From contig NZ_CP032382.1 in the NCBI RefSeq assembly GCF_003589925.1, positions 2,480,001 through 2,544,000 on the forward strand: a DNA stretch of 64,000 nt, read 5' to 3'. Of the stretch, positions 17,836 through 26,235 are shown one piece after another (position 1 is the stretch's first letter; every line of letters begins with the position of its first letter). The notes under the pieces were generated by a model. The model had not been told where the DNA came from and did not search any database. It saw only the letters and a program-made list of their open reading frames with translations. The stretch comes from Chryseolinea soli. GTDB taxonomy: Bacteria; Bacteroidota; Bacteroidia; Cytophagales; Cyclobacteriaceae. A program made the translations under genes and the position numbers.

Positions 17836-18774
17836 ATGAAAATGAACCTCTCCAACTTTCTATCGATCGGTTCTTTGATTATTCTTTTTGGATACATCAC
17901 CTATAACGAAGTGTCCACACGAACCACCGAACACGCCATCTCCGACGAGGGCGTGTACGAAGTTCCGTTCGATGAATCCGATCAGCGTTTGCCCGCCGTG
18001 TCGTTCGATGTGCCAGCGGAAATGACCTTTGCCGGCGAGCCCGTGCCCCTCAGCATTCCCGACGTGCACGAGCGTCTCGACAAAGAATTGCAGATCAATT
18101 GCTACCTGCACAGCAACACCATATTCCTCATCAAGCGCGCCAACCGCTGGCTTCCACAAATGCAGGCGATCCTGGAGAAACATGGCATCCCCCAGGATTT
18201 CAAATACCTTCCCCTCATCGAAAGTAATTTATTGAACGTGGTGTCGCCCCGCGATGCCGTAGGCTATTGGCAGATCCTGAAAACTTCCGGCAAGGAATTG
18301 AACCTCGAGATCACCGACGAGGTGGACGAACGCTACGATCCCCTGAAGGCCACCGAGGCAGCGTGTAAATATTTGAAGAAAGCCTACCAGAAATTTGGAA
18401 GCTGGACCATCGTGGCCGCATCCTACAACCGCGGCATGGGCGGCATAGAACGGGCTTTGGAAGATCAACAGGAAAAGTCGTACTACGATCTGTATCTCAA
18501 CGATGAGACTTCCCGCTATGTGTTTCGCATTCTGGCCATCAAAGAAATTGCCGAACACCCGCTGCGCTATGGCTTCAAGATCGACCCCGCCCACCTGTAC
18601 CAGGAAGAACCGTTGAAATACATCGAGGTGACCGAGTCCATAAAAGACCTTGTCTCCTTTGCCAAAGCGCAGGGCACCAACTATAAATTGTTGAAGCGCC
18701 ACAATCCCTGGCTCCGCGAAGATCGCCTCACGGTGAAACGCGGCGAGCATTACCGGATAGCCCTCCCGGCATAA
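17836..18774 (+). CDS. Membrane-anchored lytic transglycosylase (SLT/MltD-like)
   Basis: A 312-residue murein hydrolase. One hydrophobic segment at residues 5-22 (FLSIGSLIILFGYITYNE) exports or anchors it. The SLT domain spans about 110-230, with catalytic Glu in YLPLIESNLLNVVSP and the family motifs AVGYWQILKTSGKELNL and VAASYNRGMGG. The C-terminus (about 265-312: FAKAQGTNYKLLKRHNPWLR) resembles a degenerate LysM-like peptidoglycan-binding module. It would cleave glycan strands in the periplasm. Separate from its neighbours by more than 100 bp on each side. Confidence 0.92.
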   Translation: MKMNLSNFLSIGSLIILFGYITYNEVSTRTTEHAISDEGVYEVPFDESDQRLPAVSFDVPAEMTFAGEPVPLSIPDVHERLDKELQINCYLHSNTIFLIKRANRWLPQMQAILEKHGIPQDFKYLPLIESNLLNVVSPRDAVGYWQILKTSGKELNLEITDEVDERYDPLKATEAACKYLKKAYQKFGSWTIVAASYNRGMGGIERALEDQQEKSYYDLYLNDETSRYVFRILAIKEIAEHPLRYGFKIDPAHLYQEEPLKYIEVTESIKDLVSFAKAQGTNYKLLKRHNPWLREDRLTVKRGEHYRIALPA

Positions 18775-18901
18775 CGGATCGCGCCGGCAACTTCCTGTTC
18801 GCAGCTTTCGGACACACTGCTTTTTACACGTGCGGTTTGTGATTTGCATGAGTGAAACCATGCTTTTCTTTACCTTCGCTGTCGTAAAAAAAGAAATTGC
18901 T

Positions 18902-19663
18902 ATGCGCCCGTACATCCTCGCCGAGAACAACTGGAAAACGATTAACGAAACAGGTTTCGAAGTAGCCGTGCTGCCCTGGGGGGCATGCGAGGCGCACAAC
19001 TATCATCTGCCTTATGGTACGGATATTATCGAAGCAGATCAGGTGTCGGCCGAAGCCGCGCGCATCGCGTGGGAAAGTGGATCGCGCGTGATCGTGCTCC
19101 CCACCATTCCCTTTGGCGTAAACACAGGCCAGTTCGATGTCAAGCTCGACATCAACATGAACCCCAGCACGCAGTTCGCCGTGTTGCGCGACATCATCAC
19201 AGTACTGAATAGGCAGGGAATTTTCAAGCTGATCATCCTCAACAGTCACGGCGGCAACGACTTCAAAACCATGATCCGCGAATTGGGGCTGGTCTTTCCC
19301 GACATGTTCCTTTGCTCCTGCAATTGGTATCAGGCATTGGATCAAAAAGAATTCTTCGAGAACAAAGACGACCACGCCGGCGAAATGGAAACCAGCGTGA
19401 TCATGCACCTCCGCCCCGAACTGGTAGCACCCCTTTCCACAGCCGGCGATGGAGCAGCAAAAAAATTCCGGATCTCGGCGATGCGCGAAGGCTGGGCATG
19501 GGCCGAACGCAAATGGCTGCAGGTGACCAAAGACACCGGCGTGGGCGATCCCCGCAAGGCCACACCGGAAAAAGGAGCAGCCTATTTCAAAGCCGTCACA
19601 GAGAAAGTAGCCGGATTTTTTATCGAGGTGGCTAAAGCAGATCGCACCGATCTGTATGCCTAG
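18902..19663 (+). CDS. Creatininase-family amidohydrolase
   Basis: A 253-residue cytosolic metal-dependent hydrolase. The ATG at 18902 was chosen because similarity begins at MRPYILAENNWK; earlier starts at 18830 and 18848 add a hydrophobic stretch unlike the family. Metal-ligand motifs are visible: ACEAHNYHLPYGTD near the N-terminus, ILNSHGGND in the middle and DDHAGEMETS further on. The family includes creatininase and formamide hydrolases; the substrate cannot be told from sequence. It stands alone. Confidence 0.88.
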   Translation: MRPYILAENNWKTINETGFEVAVLPWGACEAHNYHLPYGTDIIEADQVSAEAARIAWESGSRVIVLPTIPFGVNTGQFDVKLDINMNPSTQFAVLRDIITVLNRQGIFKLIILNSHGGNDFKTMIRELGLVFPDMFLCSCNWYQALDQKEFFENKDDHAGEMETSVIMHLRPELVAPLSTAGDGAAKKFRISAMREGWAWAERKWLQVTKDTGVGDPRKATPEKGAAYFKAVTEKVAGFFIEVAKADRTDLYA

Positions 19664-19703
19664 TGGACGCTGAAATGAAAACAAGGAACAGGAAGCATTC
19701 GAC

Positions 19704-19770
19704 TTCTTTGCGTACCCGCGCCCTCTGTATTTCTTTGCGTTGACTTTGCGCCTCTGCGCCTTCGCGGTTC
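19704..19770. repeat. Dispersed TTTGCG-rich repeat
   Basis: The stretch carries several copies of CTTTGCG(T) and related units and ends in GCGCCTTCGCGGTT. Its complement has the form AACCGCGAAGGCGCAGAGGC, a repeat I know from many bacterial genomes as short intergenic arrays that often give spurious open frames. It lies in the 373-bp gap 19664-20036, which holds no gene. Copy number in this genome cannot be checked here. Confidence 0.5.
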
Positions 19771-19817
19771 AATGCCTTTAATACTTCCTTGTTGAGTCTT
19801 TCGAAGTAAAACAAATT

Positions 19818-19918
19818 TTGGCGGCCCCCTTCGGAGGCCTCAGGGTCGGGCTATCCGTTCCAAGTCCGTCCACGCCCAGGCCCACGCACTTCGGGCTTTC
19901 CACTTCTATCCCTGGCCG
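19818..19918. repeat. Candidate Bacteroidota dispersed element (CGGGCTATCCG type)
   Basis: GGGTCGGGCTATCCGTTCCA (19843-19862) and TTCCACTTCTATCCCTGG (19898-19915) bracket a variable segment. I recall this layout, with a GGCTATCCGCT-like core and a mirrored half ending in CTATCCC, as a common dispersed intergenic sequence in Bacteroidota. The preceding CCCCCTTCGG is part of the same pattern. It is next to the TTTGCG repeat. Function unknown; recognition is from memory. Confidence 0.45.
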
Positions 19919-20036
19919 GTGTATGGAATGCCTTTGCTTCGAAAAAAAACACGCAACAAATACGGCGACTTAAAAACTACAGGAAATGCACGGGGCCGGA
20001 TTGGCCACGTGCGATAAGAATGTTAACAAAGAAAAA

Positions 20037-20801
20037 TTAAAGAACCGCTTCCGACGACTCACCCTTCGAGATCCAGAAATTGCCAAAGCCCTCACCAATC
20101 TGGATGGTCAGGATCTGCAACGCCAACATCTCCAGGATGGCCAGGAAATTAAAGATCACACCGATGCGTGTTGGATATTGTTCCAACAGCTCTGTAAACG
20201 ACATGCGCTGACGGCGCGTAAGTTCATCCACGATATGTTTCTTTTGCCCCTCAACGGTATAAGGATATTGGATCACCTGGTGAACAGGTTTATTCTTTTC
20301 CGCATCAAAACGCTTCAACACTTTTTCGAAGATGGTCATCAGCTTGAACACCGTAACGTCCTGCAACTCGGCCTCCACGTTGGTGCTCTCGGCCAGCGTT
20401 TTCAATTCCTTCATCAGGTTGCCGCGGCGTTCTTTCATCAGTTCGGTCTCTTCCATTTTGTGGAAGCTTTCGATCACCGATTTGTATTTCTTATACTCCA
20501 ACAGGTGCTTCACCAGTTCTTCGCGCGGGTCGATCTCGTTGCCGGCTTCGTCCAGTTGCGGGCGGGGCAGCAACATTTTCGATTTGATGCGCATCAGCGT
20601 AGCGGCCACCAAAATAAACTCACTGGCAACCTCGATGTTGAGGGCCTCCATTTGGCGGATATAGTCCAGGAAATCGTTTGTGATCTTGGCGATGGGAATA
20701 TCGTAGATATCCAACTCGTCGCGCTCGATAAAGAACAACAAAAGGTCGAAAGGACCTTCAAAAAGGGGAAGTTTTACTTCAAAGTTTTCCTGCGTTGTCA
20801 T
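20037..20801 (-). CDS. scpA: Segregation and condensation protein A
   Basis: A 254-residue kleisin, the bridging subunit of the SMC-ScpAB complex. The ATG at 20801 is preferred over a TTG at 20834, because the family begins near FEVKLPLFEGPFDLLLFFIE. This N-terminal helix bundle (about 1-80) contains DELDIYDIPIAKITNDF and the conserved LMRIKSKMLLPRP. The C-terminal winged helix spans about 185-245 (RQRMSFTELLEQYPTR). It is divergent from dxs; scpB is not in the window. Confidence 0.93.
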   Translation of the reverse strand: MTTQENFEVKLPLFEGPFDLLLFFIERDELDIYDIPIAKITNDFLDYIRQMEALNIEVASEFILVAATLMRIKSKMLLPRPQLDEAGNEIDPREELVKHLLEYKKYKSVIESFHKMEETELMKERRGNLMKELKTLAESTNVEAELQDVTVFKLMTIFEKVLKRFDAEKNKPVHQVIQYPYTVEGQKKHIVDELTRRQRMSFTELLEQYPTRIGVIFNFLAILEMLALQILTIQIGEGFGNFWISKGESSEAVL

Positions 20802-20859
20802 AAGAATGGCCACAAATTTATTTAAATCCGACAATAAAAATGGATAGGGTAGAAATAAC

Positions 20860-20867
20860 TAACTTTG
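20860..20867 (+). promoter_or_regulatory. Bacteroidota -7 box upstream of dxs
   Basis: TAACTTTG matches TAnnTTTG exactly and lies 74 bp before the dxs ATG. No clear -33 TTTG is seen. The implied leader is about 65-70 bases. Confidence 0.45.
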
Positions 20868-20941
20868 TGGCCTGTTTGGCGTTGAAAAGCTCGATAGAAC
20901 ACTTAGCTTGTACCACTGTTAGGGTCCTTTGAACAAATACT

Positions 20942-22855
20942 ATGCTGATAACCCCCGGAAAATTATTGGCCGGTATAAATAGCCCGGACGACATCAAAAA
21001 ACTTGATCAGGCGCAGTTGGTGCAACTTTGCGAAGATCTCCGCCACTTCATCATTGACAACGTTTCCGTGTATGGCGGCCATTTTGGGGCCAGCCTGGGC
21101 GTGGTCGAGCTCACGGTGGCCCTCCACTACGTGCTCAACACCCCCTACGACCAACTGGTCTGGGATGTGGGCCACCAGGCCTACGGACACAAGATCCTGA
21201 CCGGCCGCCGCGACCAATTCCACACCAACCGCCTCTACAAAGGCCTTTCCGGCTTCCCCAAAAGAAAAGAAAGCGAATACGATACCTTTGGCGTAGGCCA
21301 CTCGTCCACATCCATTTCCGCAGCCCTGGGGATGGCCGCCGCATCGCAATACCTCAAAATTGAAGATAAACAGCACGTAGCCGTCATCGGCGACGGCGCC
21401 ATGACGGGCGGCATGGCCTTCGAAGGCCTCAATCACGCCGGCGTTTCCGACACCAACGTCCTGATTATCCTCAACGATAACTGCATGGCGATCGACCCCA
21501 ACGTGGGCGCCCTGAAAGATTATCTCACCGACATCACCACCAGCCGCACCTACAACAAACTGAAGGACGAAGTCTGGAACCTGCTGGGCAAACTTTCCAT
21601 GTTTGGCAAAAGCGCCCAGGAGATCGTTTCAAAGGTGGAGAACGGCATCAAGGGCACGCTGCTCAGCCAAAGCAACCTCTTCGAATCGCTCAACCTGAGA
21701 TATTTTGGTCCCGTAGATGGTCACGACGTCAATCACCTCGTAGCCGTACTCAACGACCTGAAAAACATCAAGGGTCCGAAAATTCTGCATTGCATCACCA
21801 CAAAAGGAAAGGGCTACGCGCCCGCAGAAAAAGGCAACGCCACCACCTGGCACGCACCCGGCACATTCGATAAGATCACGGGAGAGATCCACAAAAAAAT
21901 ATACAGCGTCCCCCAAGCACCCAAATACCAGGACGTTTTTGGCCACACCATCGTAGAGCTTGCCAAGGCCAACGACAAGATCATGGGCATCACGCCCGCC
22001 ATGCCTTCCGGCTCGTCCCTCAACATCATGATGAAGGAAATGCCCGAGCGCGCCTTCGACGTAGGCATTGCTGAGCAACACGCCGTCACTTTTTCGGCTG
22101 GTCTGGCCACGCAAGGTCTCATTCCGTTCTGTAACATCTACAGCACGTTCATGCAGCGCGCCTACGACCAGGTGATCCACGACGTCTGCATTCAGAACCT
22201 TCCGGTGAATTTCTTCCTCGACCGCGCTGGATTTTCAGGAGCCGACGGCCCTACGCACCACGGTGCTTATGACCTGGCCTACTTCCGGTGCTTGCCCAAC
22301 ATGATCGTGGCTGCGCCGATGAACGAAGCGGAGCTGCGAAACCTCATGTTCACGGCACAGCTACCGCGCACCGAGCAAGCCTTTTCCATCCGCTATCCCC
22401 GTGGCCAGGGCGTCATGCCCAATTGGCGTACACCCATGGAGGAGATCAAGATCGGCACCGGGCGTAAGATCCGTGCCGGCGAAGAACTGGCCATCCTCAC
22501 CATCGGCCACATCGGCAACTATGCCGTCGAGGTGTGCGAGCGCCTGGCAGCCCAACACATCGAGGTGGCGCACTACGACATGCGCTTTGTGAAACCGCTC
22601 GACGAGGCCATGCTCCACGAAATATTTTCGACCTACAAAAAAGTGCTCACCGTGGAAGACGGCTGCGTGCAGGGTGGTTTTGGAAGCGCCGTGCTGGAAT
22701 TCATGGCCGACCACCACTATCACGCAGACGTGAAACGCCTCGGCATTCCCGATGGCATCGTGGAACACGGCGAACAATACGAACTTCACCGCGAGAGCGG
22801 CTTCGATCCCGATGGCATCGAAAAAGCCGTGATCGGCATGTTGGAACACGCATAG
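20942..22855 (+). CDS. dxs: 1-deoxy-D-xylulose-5-phosphate synthase
   Basis: A 637-residue thiamine-diphosphate enzyme that condenses pyruvate and glyceraldehyde 3-phosphate, the first step of the MEP isoprenoid pathway. Visible motifs: HYVLNTPYDQLVWDVGHQAY, the ThDP/Mg site GDGAMTGGMAFEGLNHAG, AEQHAVTFSAGLA with catalytic Glu, and the transketolase segment DRAGFSGADGPTHHG. Length is standard. The alpha/beta hydrolase begins 15 bp downstream and probably shares the transcript. Confidence 0.98.
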   Translation: MLITPGKLLAGINSPDDIKKLDQAQLVQLCEDLRHFIIDNVSVYGGHFGASLGVVELTVALHYVLNTPYDQLVWDVGHQAYGHKILTGRRDQFHTNRLYKGLSGFPKRKESEYDTFGVGHSSTSISAALGMAAASQYLKIEDKQHVAVIGDGAMTGGMAFEGLNHAGVSDTNVLIILNDNCMAIDPNVGALKDYLTDITTSRTYNKLKDEVWNLLGKLSMFGKSAQEIVSKVENGIKGTLLSQSNLFESLNLRYFGPVDGHDVNHLVAVLNDLKNIKGPKILHCITTKGKGYAPAEKGNATTWHAPGTFDKITGEIHKKIYSVPQAPKYQDVFGHTIVELAKANDKIMGITPAMPSGSSLNIMMKEMPERAFDVGIAEQHAVTFSAGLATQGLIPFCNIYSTFMQRAYDQVIHDVCIQNLPVNFFLDRAGFSGADGPTHHGAYDLAYFRCLPNMIVAAPMNEAELRNLMFTAQLPRTEQAFSIRYPRGQGVMPNWRTPMEEIKIGTGRKIRAGEELAILTIGHIGNYAVEVCERLAAQHIEVAHYDMRFVKPLDEAMLHEIFSTYKKVLTVEDGCVQGGFGSAVLEFMADHHYHADVKRLGIPDGIVEHGEQYELHRESGFDPDGIEKAVIGMLEHA

Positions 22856-22869
22856 CAACACGACGTTTG

Positions 22870-23643
22870 ATGGGCAGAATTTTTTTCCAGGAACGTGGAC
22901 AAGGACGACCAGTGATACTCCTGCATGGTTTCCCGATGCACCAAGAGGTGTGGAACGATTTTGCCCCGCGCTTGGCCGACTCCTGCCGCGTCATCACACC
23001 CGATCTCCCCGGTTTTGGCAAGACCCCCATATTGCCACAGGCATTTTCCATCGCCGACGTGGCCCTGGAAGTCCTGAATTTTTGCGCGGAAAAAGAAATT
23101 CACAACAGCGTGGTCATTGGCCATTCGCTGGGCGGCTACGTGGCCCTGGCGATGGTCGAAAAAAATCCCGTGCGTTTTGCAGGCCTCGGACTTTTTCACT
23201 CCACAGCCTATGCCGATTCGGCAGAGAAAAAATATTCCCGGACGAAGGTCGTGGAATTTGTGGATCAGCACGGCGCGGAACCTTTCACGTCCAATTTTAT
23301 TCCGCCGCTTTTTGCCCGCCCCGATCATCCCGCCATTCCCCAGGTGCGCAAGCTGTCGGTCCAGGCGACAGCCGATGCGGTGAAAGGCTACACCATTGCC
23401 ATGCGTGACCGCCCTGAACAACTCAAAACGTTAAAAAATTTCAAAAACCCTACTTTATTTATTGCCGGCGAAAAGGATGGCGGGATCCCGGTGCAGACCG
23501 TTCTGGAGCAGTCGAAGCTCTGTCAACAACCTGAAAATCACCTGCTTCAGGATGTGGCCCACATGGGCATGTTCGAGAAACCTGAACAGACAGCCGCTAT
23601 TATCAGGGACTTTTTGGGCAAAATATCACATTTCAAAGATTGA
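22870..23643 (+). CDS. Alpha/beta hydrolase
   Basis: A 257-residue cytosolic alpha/beta-fold hydrolase. The ATG at 22870 fits the fold; the in-frame extension to 22534 lies inside dxs and is rejected. Oxyanion-hole motif VILLHGFPM at residues 14-22, nucleophile Ser in VVIGHSLGGYVALA, acid in LFIAGEKDGGIP, and base His in DVAHMGMFEKPEQ complete the triad. An ester or C-C hydrolase role is possible; nothing fixes the substrate. Same strand, 15 bp after dxs. Confidence 0.9.
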   Translation: MGRIFFQERGQGRPVILLHGFPMHQEVWNDFAPRLADSCRVITPDLPGFGKTPILPQAFSIADVALEVLNFCAEKEIHNSVVIGHSLGGYVALAMVEKNPVRFAGLGLFHSTAYADSAEKKYSRTKVVEFVDQHGAEPFTSNFIPPLFARPDHPAIPQVRKLSVQATADAVKGYTIAMRDRPEQLKTLKNFKNPTLFIAGEKDGGIPVQTVLEQSKLCQQPENHLLQDVAHMGMFEKPEQTAAIIRDFLGKISHFKD

Positions 23644-23703
23644 AAACGGCATTTTGGCGACATTAACTACAACCCTTTGCTAGGTTTAAAGAAAAGAGGA
23701 AAT

Positions 23704-23711
23704 TATATTTG
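23704..23711 (+). promoter_or_regulatory. Bacteroidota -7 box before the zinc-ribbon membrane protein
   Basis: TATATTTG matches TAnnTTTG exactly, 33 bp before the ATG at 23744. A TTTG lies at 23676-23679, giving a somewhat long 24-base spacer. Confidence 0.5.
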
Positions 23712-23743
23712 CTATTAAGAATACTAATAACCAATCCGATTCT

Positions 23744-24481
23744 ATGGAAGGAAATTTTGACGCATGGAACGCAATGGCCAAAAACATTGCTTATGTCGCG
23801 TGGGCAATCTCAATCTTGATCGTAATCTACCACGTGATTCGTCTGGCGACCATGAATGACGCCAAGGTGAAGTACGATTTCATCAACAAAAGCGAGATCA
23901 GAACGCTCTGGATAGCTGCTATTATCCTCATCATCGGATGCTGCTTCTACGCTAACGCCAACATCGGCGAACTGTCACCGTTGTGGATCTTCGTACGCGG
24001 ATTTACCACGTTTGCTATGGGTATGATCGTGGCGTTGATCATTCAAAACATGCTCAAATTCTATTACCCCTTCTTCATCGAAAAACGGTTGAAAGCACTG
24101 CGCTACAAGCCGCGCGTTTCTCCGAAAACAGGCAAGGCCATGAAGCTCCTGGGCGAAGAAGAAGAAGATGCTTACCTCGATGAAGGTATGCAAGCCGAAG
24201 AAAACGTTTTCTCCGTCGACTACGACGTGTGGAAAGACGAAGAAACCGGCTACGTAAAGATCGAGCGCTATTCTGGTCACCTGCATGCGCTGCAGTGCCC
24301 TGAGTGCAACTACCAAACTTTCAAAGTAGTGCGCGAAGAGATCCTGAAGGCCCCTTCCGTAGGCGAAGAAGGCCAGCTGTTGAAACATTTCCAGTGCGGC
24401 TACTGTGGCTACAAAGCCAAGAAGACCGTGACACTGAGAATCTCCCAGAAATTCGAAGAGTCTTCGGCTGCTACAGCATAA
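23744..24481 (+). CDS. Membrane protein with C-terminal zinc ribbon, function unknown
   Basis: A 245-residue protein I do not recognise as a named family. Three hydrophobic segments at about residues 12-35, 50-70 and 78-105 form a membrane domain (VAWAISILIVIYHVI, LWIAAIILIIGCCFYA, FVRGFTTFAMGMIVALII). An acidic linker (GEEEEDAYLDEGMQAEE) leads to a cytoplasmic or periplasmic zinc ribbon with CPEC at about 184-187 and CGYC at about 223-226. It has its own promoter-like box and terminator, so it is probably monocistronic. The zinc ribbon may mediate protein or nucleic-acid contacts; this is speculation. Confidence 0.7.
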   Translation: MEGNFDAWNAMAKNIAYVAWAISILIVIYHVIRLATMNDAKVKYDFINKSEIRTLWIAAIILIIGCCFYANANIGELSPLWIFVRGFTTFAMGMIVALIIQNMLKFYYPFFIEKRLKALRYKPRVSPKTGKAMKLLGEEEEDAYLDEGMQAEENVFSVDYDVWKDEETGYVKIERYSGHLHALQCPECNYQTFKVVREEILKAPSVGEEGQLLKHFQCGYCGYKAKKTVTLRISQKFEESSAATA

Positions 24482-24504
24482 GACTACACTTTAATCAAAA
24501 TATG

Positions 24505-24535
24505 AAAGGCTGCCTTCTAAGAGGGCAGCCTTTTT
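24505..24535 (+). terminator. Rho-independent terminator after the zinc-ribbon protein
   Basis: AAAGGCTGCC (24505-24514) pairs with GGCAGCCTTT (24524-24533) around a nine-base loop and is followed by more T. It closes the single-gene unit. Confidence 0.85.
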
Positions 24536-24663
24536 CGTTTCACGCCTGCAGCAAGGAGCAGCGCGTTTATTCAATTCTGCATTCGACATTCGTGTTATTT
24601 CAATCCACCTTCGTGGGATGCTGGAATGGCTCCTGACTTTTTCAGCGCGACGACAACCGCTGG

Positions 24664-25086
24664 TTACTTACTATCAAGCCGTTCAATACGCGTGGCAAAA
24701 TATCTTGTTTCACCTCGCCAGGGGAAGATCGCATAACGCTTAATGAAGTAGAGATTCACGCGCTCGCCGCTGAGGGCAACGGTCTCCAATTCCTTGATGA
24801 GGTCTGTGTCGCTTTTCTCGACCGAGAAATCGAACGATTCTGCAATGGGACTGGCGTTCTTCAAAGCCCCAAAAGCTTGAAGGTCGATCTTGCCTTCATA
24901 CGTTTTAAAGGCCACGCCCTTTGTACTGATCCGCAATATTCTTCCGGCCATCACGCCGTCTTCATACACGCCCCAGTAGTAAAAACTGAAAAGCGAAATG
25001 AGGGTGATGACAACCAGCGCAATAACAATGCGGAAAACTTTTTTTGATGTGCGCTTAATTTTTTCGCCGAGGGTTAAACGTTCCAT
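24664..25086 (-). CDS. Small single-pass membrane protein, function unknown
   Basis: A 140-residue protein. A basic N-terminus (KIKRTSKK) precedes one transmembrane helix at about 17-38 (VFRIVIALVVITLISLFSFY). The rest is an extracytoplasmic domain of about 100 residues with no motif I can name (GRILRISTKGVAFKTYEGKI; ERVNLYFIKRYAIFPWRGE). The conserved-looking RISTKG and FPWRG patterns suggest a real family in the group, but I cannot assign it. Same strand as the nucleoid-associated protein 58 bp upstream. Confidence 0.65.
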   Translation of the reverse strand: MERLTLGEKIKRTSKKVFRIVIALVVITLISLFSFYYWGVYEDGVMAGRILRISTKGVAFKTYEGKIDLQAFGALKNASPIAESFDFSVEKSDTDLIKELETVALSGERVNLYFIKRYAIFPWRGETRYFATRIERLDSK

Positions 25087-25144
25087 AGGTCTTTTTTTTA
25101 GAGGTCACTAAAGTTACTAAAGGGCCTGCTGATAAAAAAAGCCA

Positions 25145-26185
25145 CTAGCTCTCCTCGTCGAAATAAATCTTGTAATAGTGCTTGTTCATCGCCTCGTCGT
25201 AACCCTTTTCGATGAGCTCGCGGCTGCCATGAATGTAGATGTGAAAATTCTTGTCGAGTTTGAGCACACTCTTGAAGACGCGGGCCTGGCGCTTCACCGC
25301 CTGCGCGGAGATCTCGAAATTGTCGGCGATCTGTGCGTCCGACATAAATGTTTTCTCATATTTCCGGAAAGACTCGATCACCGAAGCATCCGCCAGCACC
25401 TCCACTTCGAACTCGCTTTGGTTGAACTGCTCCTTCGATTTGAAGAACTCCATAGACCGGTTCAACAGGTCGATCTTGTCGGCCTTCGAAACGCTGAACT
25501 CTTCGTCCAACTGATCCCCTACATACTGGCGCGTGAGGTTCATGAAGTTGTGTGTATGATGAAAGGCATCCGACACGGGTTTCACATTGAGAAAATCACT
25601 TTTCCAAAACTGAGCGTCCGACTTGTTGGCATTGTCCACGATCAGGATCGAATACCCCTCTTCAACGCCCCGGTTCAAAATAAGACACCCCTTGTCGAGC
25701 TTGCGGATGTTCACACCTTCGTCGGCGTGAACGTTGAAGTCACCGGGATTTGCTTTTAACTTCAAATACGTCTCCTTGTTTTCTGACTTGAAGATGCCGA
25801 TGGCATCCATCGCCTGGTTTTCGATCACCACCCCCGACAAACGGGCCACATATAAGTCACCCGACTTGATGTTGGGATGCTGTGTCGCTTCGTATAAATG
25901 CTTCGCGATGTTGACCGAGTTTTCGTGAAACGATTCGGCCTCTTCAAAAATGTTTCGTGCAAATTGAAACAAGGGGTTCAGGGAGAAATCCTCGTTCGAA
26001 AACGTGAACGCATAATATTCCGGCGTCGTAAAGTTGGATAGGAAATAGGTGAGGAGCAGTTCTTGCAAGGCATCGTCCTCCACATCCAGGGGTTCTTCGG
26101 ATAGCCTCAGCAACTCTTGCGCACCACGGTTGCCCACCACATGCACCGACACCTGGAGAATACTACTTTGACTGCGTTCGATCAT
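25145..26185 (-). CDS. 37-kDa nucleoid-associated protein (NdpA-like)
   Basis: A 346-residue cytosolic protein of the NA37/YejK type, which associates with the nucleoid; its biochemical role is not settled. Recognisable stretches are the N-terminal QVSVHVVGNRGAQELLRLSE, the central GDLYVARLSGVVIENQAMDA followed by an IFKSENKETYLKL segment, and the C-terminal KNFHIYIHGSRELIEKGYDE. Length fits the family. It lies 50 bp downstream of serS on the same strand. Confidence 0.85.
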   Translation of the reverse strand: MIERSQSSILQVSVHVVGNRGAQELLRLSEEPLDVEDDALQELLLTYFLSNFTTPEYYAFTFSNEDFSLNPLFQFARNIFEEAESFHENSVNIAKHLYEATQHPNIKSGDLYVARLSGVVIENQAMDAIGIFKSENKETYLKLKANPGDFNVHADEGVNIRKLDKGCLILNRGVEEGYSILIVDNANKSDAQFWKSDFLNVKPVSDAFHHTHNFMNLTRQYVGDQLDEEFSVSKADKIDLLNRSMEFFKSKEQFNQSEFEVEVLADASVIESFRKYEKTFMSDAQIADNFEISAQAVKRQARVFKSVLKLDKNFHIYIHGSRELIEKGYDEAMNKHYYKIYFDEES

Positions 26186-26235
26186 AAGCGCGGTAGGAAA
26201 TGATCCGTCTTATCCCGGGGGATCGTTGACGAAAA

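Noticed and set aside
19632..19814. 60-residue minus-strand frame between the creatininase gene and scpA
   Set aside because: It translates the TTTGCG repeat (NREGAEAQSQRKE), a known source of false genes.
22534..22869. Upstream extension of the alpha/beta hydrolase
   Set aside because: It lies inside dxs in another frame, and the hydrolase fold begins at the ATG at 22870.
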